From Costus lasius (lineage: Eukaryota > Streptophyta > Magnoliopsida > Zingiberales > Costaceae): a stretch of 64,000 nucleotides of DNA. Shown one piece after another: positions 56,726 to 64,000 of the stretch (positions within the stretch are counted from its first letter, which is position 1; each line of letters begins with the position of its first letter). A program made the position numbers and the translations under genes. The stretch spans positions 126,523,690 through 126,587,689 of the forward strand of contig CM050448.1 of NCBI GenBank assembly GCA_027563935.2, read 5' to 3'. The notes below the pieces were generated by a model. It saw nothing but the letters and a program-made list of their open reading frames with translations, ran no database searches and was not told where the DNA came from.

Positions 56726-57609
56726 TATAGCTAATTATACTACTCCAGAACACATTGACTTTAGGCATTTCATAGGTGTATTTTCTCTTGGAGCAAGAAT
56801 AGATATTTTGATACATATCTTCTTAGAACCAAAATAGGAAACTTAACCATTATATAACAGAAAAACCAACCATATCTTTGGTATACTTTGTGAATTGTCA
56901 AATGTTCTTAAATTTAAGAAATGGTATAGTCAACTACTCTTCATCAAGGTGTATTAATACTCTAAAAATATGTGCAAAGCTCCAATCGCATAAAATTACA
57001 TCGGTTGGTTAACTTTGTTTTTTTTTAACACCCCTAGTTTTACTTGAATATACAAAATATGTGCAAAACACCAATCCATAAAAATATATCGGTTGGTTAA
57101 CTATAATTTTTTTGAACACCCCTAGTTTTACTTGAATATACCCTAAACCCTAAACCCTAATTACAAAAGATAAAGATTTGATTAGGCTAGCTATCATTTG
57201 GTTTGCTACAACATAGCGGTCTTTTAATAACTATGTTTACTTCTAATAAGTGGAAGTCAATCATATCTTCAAGCATGAGGCTGGGGAGACAATTCACCTA
57301 GTATTGGATAGTAGTTTTTGCAAAGATGTAGAACCCTAGATGGGTAAATGGGTTTTGGCTAAGATCATATATTCATGTACACTATATACTAGCAATTCTT
57401 ATTTGTTTAATATCCAAGATAGGTCATCTACCGAGCATGATATTACATAAATCCACATCAATACAAATAGATCAATCACCAAAGTTCTGATTTCATGTGC
57501 TTATTACCAAAACAGAAATGCTTCATGTAACTGCATCAAGAAATCAATTAAAAACCCACAGAGATATTATAACGGAGAAGGCCATAACATTAAGTAATAA
57601 AAACTTGCA
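56726..57609. other. AT-rich DNA with duplicated hAT-type terminus
   Basis: Two tandem copies of about 85-89 bp (56968-57056, 57057-57139) each carry GGTTGGTTAACT and AACACCCCTAG. The second includes TTTGAACACCCCTA, the right-end form of the hAT terminus seen at 44000. A CCCTAAACCCTAAACCCTAA telomere-type run follows at 57140-57160. No gene was seen. Confidence 0.7.
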
Positions 57610-57617
57610 TATGAGAA

Positions 57618-57959
57618 CAAGGTTTGGAAAATTGTACTGTACCGCTCGGTTTTTGTGGTACGGTAATGGTCCGACAAAGGGGCGGCACCGGAATAGGCGT
57701 CGGAGCACGGCTCCGGGCAAAACGGTGGCGGACGGCAGCGGCAACGGCTAGAAGCTTCGATCGAAGCTTCCGCCCTCGCCTGTGCACGCCGCCCGCCACG
57801 CTGCCTTCGCCGCTGCTGCCCGCTATCCGCCCTCGCCTGTGCATGCTGCCCTCTGTACCGGACGGTACGCTGGTACCATACTGGTCCGGTGGCTCGCCGG
57901 TACCGTACCGGTCCGGTGGCTCGCCGGACCGGCACGCTCCGCCGGTTTTTTAAACCTTC
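57618..57959. mobile_element. GC-rich hAT-like non-autonomous element
   Basis: A perfect 8-bp duplication TATGAGAA at 57610-57617 and 57960-57967 flanks a 342-bp unit with ends CAAGGTTT and (inverse) GAAGGTTT. Unlike its AT-rich surroundings it is GC-rich, with inverted GTACCGTACCGGTCCGG-type blocks near the ends. Frames on both strands through it are not supported as genes. Confidence 0.8.
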
Positions 57960-57967
57960 TATGAGAA

Positions 57968-60194
57968 TATACCTTTTGATGATCGAGGTTAAAGAATAGT
58001 ACTTTATCATCAACGCCACCAGACATGCCACCATCGCATAAGCCATCAAGTGTAAAAGATCTAAAAAATCAAAAGATAAGTAGCATATCATTAGAAAATT
58101 CGAAATAAATCTAATGAACGATGGCTCTTCAAGGTTACAACATTAGCTAAGTTACCAAACCTGTATCTGAATGGTACTTTACGTAACATAAGGGAGTCAC
58201 AGCCTTTAGTACATCCCACCAAACCATGCTTCCATCTTCATAAATATATCAATAGACAATGCAAATAATGAAATTACTCTAATTATAATCATTGGATGAC
58301 ATATAAGAAGTAATAGATAACAGCTTTTGATTTTTAAGTAGCAAAACTAATATGTGCCAATTTAAATCAGGTCACAGCAATAAAACATAATAAATAGAAA
58401 AATAAAATTAATTATATCTTAATTTATAAGAAGCTCATCCATGTCCAATTTAAGTTACTGATTAGAATGAGAACACACAAGAAATCGCTTATTGCATTAA
58501 ATATCTTCTCCAACACTCCTAATAGATATAGTAGATTTTTTTACTGAACCAATCGTGCATAAGATTAGTCAAAATAAAATTCTTCCAAAAGGCAACATAT
58601 TTTGTGATTCCTACTTAGCTCTTCTAACTCTGTTTGCTTTGCCTCTAGGTTAAGGCTTGGTTCAGCCTCCCAACAAATAGCTTGTTAGCAATTATAGTCC
58701 CGAGAAAAAAATAAATAGATAGGATTTGTTTTGTTTGAGTTATTCCAGTTATTTGTTGGCATTATTGTCAAATTTTGAGTTTTGTTGAGAAATGATGTAA
58801 TATGCAAAATTTAGTTTGTTCTTGCATGGTTTGATCTTCCAATGGGGCTTGATAGTTGATTTTCCTGTGGTAGAGACTAGACAAATATACTGGTTTGGAC
58901 TAGTTTTTCAAACTTTAGAAACTAATATTTAGTATTAAGTATTAATTCCTATAGCTGTCATTTTTATATTAATATATATTTAGTAGGTCAAATAGATAGT
59001 TATGGATTATGTGTAAGTGGAATCATAATGAACCTATTATTTGTCTAAATATATAAGCTTAAAATATTGCAATAAGGTAGACTTTATTAATGAAACCTAA
59101 CTTGCCTCCATAACAAGGTTCCCACTATCCTTCTTATATCTGACAAGGTGGTAAACTCAATGCAAAGATGTTCAAAATGTAACCATTATATGAACCTCTT
59201 GTGTTAGTACATCTAGTACAATAGGTGCTATATGTCAATACACTAGGTATACAAAGATTGAGACATGACTAGTACCTTGTTACAAATTGAGATTAAAAAA
59301 CCTTGCTCTATAATACTCTCTCGGGACTAATTTATATACATAATTACTTATCCTACATGAGCCATAGAACGATCTTAATATGTTTAACCGGTGTTGTTTC
59401 CCACAAAATTTAATAGCAGGAAAAGATCTATGTAACTAGAAAGAATGTATGTTTTAGTTAATGTTTTAACTTAGCACTTACAATGTTAATATTATTCTCT
59501 GAAAAATATATGATATCACAAAAATAGGTCAAAGTACCTAGTTAAGAAATATATGAACTTTACTGTAATTATAAATAAGGGGAATCGGGATGAAAATATG
59601 AGAAAGCAAATTGAATAGGTTCTGATTTGACCTTTGGATTAAGTCCATTTATGCTTGATAAGGACTACTTTAATTAGTAAATAATTGGATTAACTGAGAG
59701 ATAGTCACTTCTATCTCATCTATCCCATCTCTTCACACCCAATACCAATCATAACCCCTTTTTTCTTTTGTAAGACAAGAGCGTTGGTGACATTTAAAGG
59801 AGGACAAGAGTTTCCAGCAATTCTTTAGTAAATAATAAGGATAAGATCCATATATAGCATAATTGTTTTGATAGATCCCTGAATCTAAATTTATCAATCC
59901 CTCTTAAAATAAACTTGAAACTCAAAATGTAATTTTAGTGGGCCGGCTGCAATTTACCTTGACTGGAGTTTTGAAAGCTTTTGTGAAGAATAAATGAGAA
60001 AATATACCTTTGATGTAAATTTTTGAATATTTATAAGGTGGATATATGTTGTCCTGAAATAAAAAATTTTCAGCATGTATCATGAAGGCCTATGACCTCT
60101 TTATAAAATAATTGTTTAGTGGATTAGAATATATTCTTTATTCAGCTTCAAGTATAAACACTAAGTTGTTAAATATTGAGTACACAATTAGTCC
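57968..60194. other. AT-rich non-coding region
   Basis: No gene, RNA gene or terminal-repeat element was recognised in about 2.2 kb. Confidence 0.5.
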
Positions 60195-60198
60195 CCAT

Positions 60199-60615
60199 GG
60201 ATTATTCGTGGCATCAGCAGGGGCGTCCACATGGCATGCCAATCGGCGTCCGCGTGATGTGCCAGGATGGCACCACACGAACGGCGCCACGCGGATGGTG
60301 CCACACGAATTGCGCCACGCATGGCGCAGTTTGCATGACACATTCTGTGTGGCACCGTCTGTGTGGCACAGTGCGCGTGGCTCACTTCGCATGGCGCCAT
60401 CCGTGTGGCGCCGTCCGCGTGGGGCGAGCTGCTATTATGCATGGCGCTAGTGGTGCCGACCGCATGGCTCCATCCGCGTGGCACAGTACGTGTGGCTCCG
60501 TTCGCGTGGTGCCATCCTGGCATGCCATGTGGACACCTCTGCGTGAGCCACGCGGACGCCACCGCATGAGCCATGCTAACACCACACGATGTCATACGCA
60601 TGCCACGAATAATCC
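60199..60615. mobile_element. Foldback element / long imperfect hairpin
   Basis: GGATTATTCGTGGCAT at 60199-60214 is the exact inverse of 60600-60615. GCGTCCACATGGCATGCCA at 60223-60241 and CCAGGATGGCACCAC at 60262-60276 have inverse partners at 60519-60537 and about 60506-60520. The pairs are nested around a centre near 60390, so the whole 417 bp can fold. The interior is built from GCGCCACGCGGA-type repeats. I found no convincing target duplication. Confidence 0.75.
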
Positions 60616-60639
60616 ACGTGGACGCCACATGGAGCTCAC

Positions 60640-61640
60640 GAGGTTTTTTAAGTCCAATTGAACCGCGGTCCGGTTGAACCACTTTGACCTAGTTTATTCG
60701 GTTGAGCCGGTCGGTCTGATCAGCATACAATTGGTTCAAACCTACTTTTTCACCCCTTCTCTCCCTCTGCCTCCGCACGCCACAACTCTATCGTTGAACC
60801 CCCACACCGTCGCACGCTCCCCCCTTCCCGGCGCCACGCCGCCTCATCGCCCTCATACCGCACCACCTCATCGCCCTCAGGACTGTATTGCTCATATCAT
60901 TCGAATTATTCTCAATTTCTCACAGGTATTCATGGCATATATTACTATTGTGATAACATTTTTTTGCGTTTTATGTGATTTTACTTTGAAGCACATGCAC
61001 AAAGGTGTAGAATAGGAGAAGACAAAACTATTGAGTTTTCTTTTTTTGCCTAAGGCAAGTAGTTGATGTTATTGATCCAAAAAGAATATATACATGTTTC
61101 AAACAACCACTCTCACCCCTTTCCTCTTTCACACAATCCTAGAAAATTTTGAAAAAGTCTCCCCTGTATTTTCTAACGCGAGAGCCCTGTGCTACATGCA
61201 TCCACCATCCAAAAATACATATCAAAACCCAATACCCATCTCAGCCCACAAATACATATCAAAACCAACAAGCAAATACATCAGATTACACTGCAAATTA
61301 AAACCATGTTGAAGCCTTCCTCGTTGCAGCCTCTGGATGTTTGATTTGGCGGCATCTCACCCATAATATGAAGATCCAACCATGTGGGGCGCCAAGGAGA
61401 CACTAGCCAATGTAGAGTACTGCTTTACAAGTCTTAGAATTCCAATCGCATCAAAATGTTTAACAGCAACCCTGCAGCCAATTATCCTGGGGACACGCAT
61501 AAGAAAACTAACATTGCAAAAAATTTGATTCAAGGGGGTTGTGGTTGTCTTCATCACCAAAGAGTCCGGCAGCCAGTAAATCGCCAGCCTACACATCCAT
61601 GCCAAAATATCATCAAGTGCTGCCTATACCAGACTGGACA
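60640..61640. other. No gene recognised
   Basis: It contains GGTCCGGTTGAACC-type blocks near 60665-60715 and pyrimidine-rich sequence. 61330-61640 may be the tail of the LINE remnant on the minus strand but has no recognisable endonuclease or RT motifs. Confidence 0.35.
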
Positions 61641-61648
61641 AAACCAAG

Positions 61649-63157
61649 TTAGATAGCAACATGCTCCTCTAATCCATATAGAAGAGAAATCCCCTTGGTT
61701 TTTTTCTTGTTTTTCTTCTTTCGCTTCCGCCCAGAATCTCCAACCACAAAGTCTTGGAGATCTAATAAGCACCCAGCTTCTTCCCGTGGTATCGGCAGGT
61801 CCGGGCATTCAATGTCCCCTAACTCCAGGTCGTCAATAGCTGCATCCACATCCTCCGGCCCTAGAATAGGCGTGGAGGTTATAATTGATTTTCCTTTCTC
61901 CTGATGAAAGTTGGATGGTGTCATTTTTGGGAGATCAGGTTTGTTTGAATTATTGGGTGCAGGATTCGCAGCCACCTGCTGAAGAGTGTGCTCCTTGATT
62001 TTTCGATTTGTAGTGACCCCCTCAGCCTCCTCATCAGCATCTAAGTCCTTAATGGCACATGGCGGCGAGGATATAGCCTTTGCGTTTCCTTATCCCTGCG
62101 CCATATCCATACTCCCTTCCCTGTCCACCTGATCCTGCGCGATCTTGCCACCCTTGGATGGTATGTGTACTTGAACTTCCCGCCTCTGTGAGGAAGACCC
62201 AGTCCCTTCTTGCATCGGGCGCCTCTCGTGTAAAGTGTAAAGAGTTTGTTGTGGATTCTGAGCATGCAACAGCCATCTGACCGGGTTTAGGTTTCTTCTT
62301 CCAAACTTGGCTCACATGGGTATTCCCTGCCTCGGCACAGCTCTTGGGATTGTGGCCATAAAGATTGCATGTAGTGCATATGGAGGGCACTGCCTCGTAC
62401 TCGAACCGGATGTGGGCTTCAGGCCCCCATTGACCATCACAGAAAGAGCCTCAGGGAAAGCAGAAATAGCTTCCATTTCCACACAAATCCTAGCAAAACC
62501 CAGTCTAGATTTTGTAGTTGTGGCTACGTCCATAGAAATAGGTTTCCCAAGCGCGCTTGCCAATTGCCCGATGATGCCGGGAGACCACCACTTCAGGAGC
62601 AGGTTGTGGATGCGAACCCAGATTGGGATGAAGGATAAGTCTACCCGAGATAATTCATCCTCCGGAGTCCACGGCTTGAGTATCAGCACCTTACCAAAAA
62701 CAAACCAAGGACCCCTCTCTAATACATTCGTCTTGTCATCGGCCAAGCCAAACCAAAAAAGGACAAACCCAGCTCGAAGCATAAAAACCTTCATCTCCCC
62801 TTTAGGCTTCCACATTTCCGTGAGTTTCTGCTTCAGAATCAGGAAATTCGGCCGGTATCCGATGAAGTGCCCAACAAGGGTGTTCTCCCAGAAAGAACAA
62901 TTTTCGGCCAATTCCTCCTCAGGGACATAGATATCGAGGACTCCGCCCTCACATTTGACATCCGAAAGCAAAAGGGTGCATGAAGAAGGGCATGAGGTGG
63001 GCTTGGCGAAAAGAGAACTCCAGGATTTTGGGGGAAGAGGGCTGTTTCCCTGACCGGGGGAAGCAGCCGGAGAAGCCCCCGCAATAGGAATACAAGAAGC
63101 TCTTCCAACACGATTGTCGGAAGCCTGGGGTGCCAAAGAATCCAGCAGCCGCAGCAA
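61649..63157 (-). pseudogene. LINE (L1-type) ORF1 protein, frame-broken
   Basis: This is the RNA-binding first protein of a plant non-LTR retrotransposon (DUF4283 family). On the minus strand a PPKSWSSLFAKP start motif is followed by the DUF4283 domain: LVGHFIGYRPNFLILKQKL, ERGPWFVFGKVLILKPWTP, SRVDLSFIPIWVRIHNLLLKWW and TKSRLGFARICVEME. Near 62390 the frame shifts into a CCHC zinc knuckle (CTTCNLYGHNPKSC), and a further shift before 62000 leads to an acidic and then Lys-rich tail ending at TAG (61649). No second protein with endonuclease and reverse transcriptase follows, so the element is truncated or interrupted. A GC-rich 5' region extends to about 63590. The exact start codon is uncertain. 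Confidence 0.85.
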
Positions 63158-63590
63158 AGGAGCGACAACCGGAACCTCGAACTACAGAAAACCCGGCACC
63201 AAGGGAGTAACGCCCCCACAAAACCAGCAGGCGGAAGCGAAAGAGGCGGATGCGAAAGAGGAAGACGCGAAAGAGGCCCCACAACCCCCGCACGCCACAG
63301 CTACCGGGAGCCCACGCCTTCCCAGCAAGGCCGAGACCTTCAAGACTAGTCGCAATCACTTCGCCGCCGGCTGAAGAGTCGCCGCCGGAGACATGCGTTG
63401 TCGCCCTAATCGCAGCCGCACGGAAGAAGAACGTCTGAAACCCTATCTCGCCGCCTCCACCCGAGCGCCCGAGGAAGCTGACAAGAGTACCACCCGCACG
63501 CGCCGCCTCTAGAGGAACACCGCGTTTTCACCTCCCGCCGGCAAGACCGCCGGCCGACCACTAGGGCCCCAACCCTAACATCGCACGTTC
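63158..63590 (-). other. GC-rich 5' region of the LINE
   Basis: On the minus strand this begins near TTAGGGTTGGGGCCCTAG, typical of plant LINE 5' leaders, and is GC-rich up to ORF1. Alternative frames here lack support. Confidence 0.45.
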
Positions 63591-63599
63591 AGCCCTAAC

Positions 63600-64000
63600 A
63601 CTTCATCTAATATTAGAGAAATGTGTCATCGCATTGAGTAGATCAAGATGAAATAGCTGCCTCCAGAGAAGTGTCACAGCGTTTCTTTTTCACTCTTTTC
63701 TAATTTGATCTTTTCATTTATCTTTCATGATGTAGATCAGGATGAAATAGCTGCCTTCTATTCTTATAGGAATTTCAATCACTGGTTTGTGTAAATTTTT
63801 AAAAATTTCTTGATTAGGATAAATCATGGCTGAGTCCACTGTATGGCTGCAAATCAATTCTGTGAATTTGGGAGACTGTTGGAGCTAGAGCTATCAGGTA
63901 GCCTACAATTTTTTATGTTGAATCATTTTTTTTTCAAATCTGCCTTTACATTGAATTGCATCCTCTTAAGTGAACGATATTTCATTCCAAGGTTCACAAT
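63600..64000. other. No gene recognised
   Basis: AT-rich flank. (A/G)GATCA(A/G)GATGAAATAGCTGCCT occurs twice (about 63640 and 63736), a short local duplication. Confidence 0.45.

Noticed and set aside
60112..60682. Several overlapping frames of 60-160 residues around 60.1-60.7 kb
   Set aside because: They read the foldback in all directions. His/Trp/Ala-rich text repeats with the DNA motif.

Overview
The window is nuclear DNA of a flowering plant. The evidence is degenerate TTTAGGG telomere-type tracts, plant retrotransposon lineages (Athila and Tekay-like Ty3/gypsy, Ty1/copia, an L1-type LINE), hAT-like miniature elements, and remnants of two plant nuclear genes with plant-type introns or a chloroplast transit region. 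I cannot name the species. The GC-rich 5' part of the metalloprotease copy is weakly monocot-like. I see no intact cellular gene, no rRNA or tRNA gene and no CRISPR array.

Layout. 1-7.6 kb: a GC-rich minisatellite, a MITE, a tandem duplication, a perfect solo LTR (2687-4177, target duplication GCACC), a 228-residue repeat-built reading frame on the minus strand, and an Athila-like LTR fragment carrying a hAT-like MITE (6371-6801, 8-bp duplication). 8.8-37.7 kb: a decayed minus-strand copy of the DEAH-box splicing helicase Prp16 (DHX38 / CUV). Only the N-terminal, pre-helicase exons remain, with frameshifts and a nonsense codon. One of its introns (12.1-34.8 kb) has grown to about 22.7 kb. That intron holds a complete but inactive Ty1/copia element (13079-22414, minus strand) and an Athila element without polymerase (23740-33956, plus strand). 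The Athila 3' LTR is itself split by a further solo LTR (31839-33870).

37.7-44 kb: mostly featureless DNA, a two-exon fragment of an unidentified gene, and an ARASP-type (RseP-like, site-2) metalloprotease pseudogene with three stops in an otherwise continuous frame. 44-53.3 kb: a hAT-like element, then a chimeric retroelement. The chimera is an Athila LTR, primer site, gag and protease fused in phase inside the start of reverse transcriptase to a Tekay-like chromovirus protease, reverse transcriptase, RNase H and integrase. It is bracketed by two telomere-like tracts in the same orientation.

53.5-56.7 kb: a small, recent, non-coding LTR element with 1.35-kb LTRs, a perfect 5-bp target duplication, an initiator-Met primer site and a purine tract, whose 551-bp interior is largely a 22-bp minisatellite. 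57.6-64 kb: a GC-rich hAT-like element, a 417-bp foldback, and the ORF1 part of a LINE on the minus strand. Overall this is a heavily nested transposon landscape in which pieces of ordinary genes are dissolving. The most unusual items are the Athila/Tekay coding fusion with its telomere-like brackets, the minisatellite-cored non-autonomous LTR element, and the foldback.
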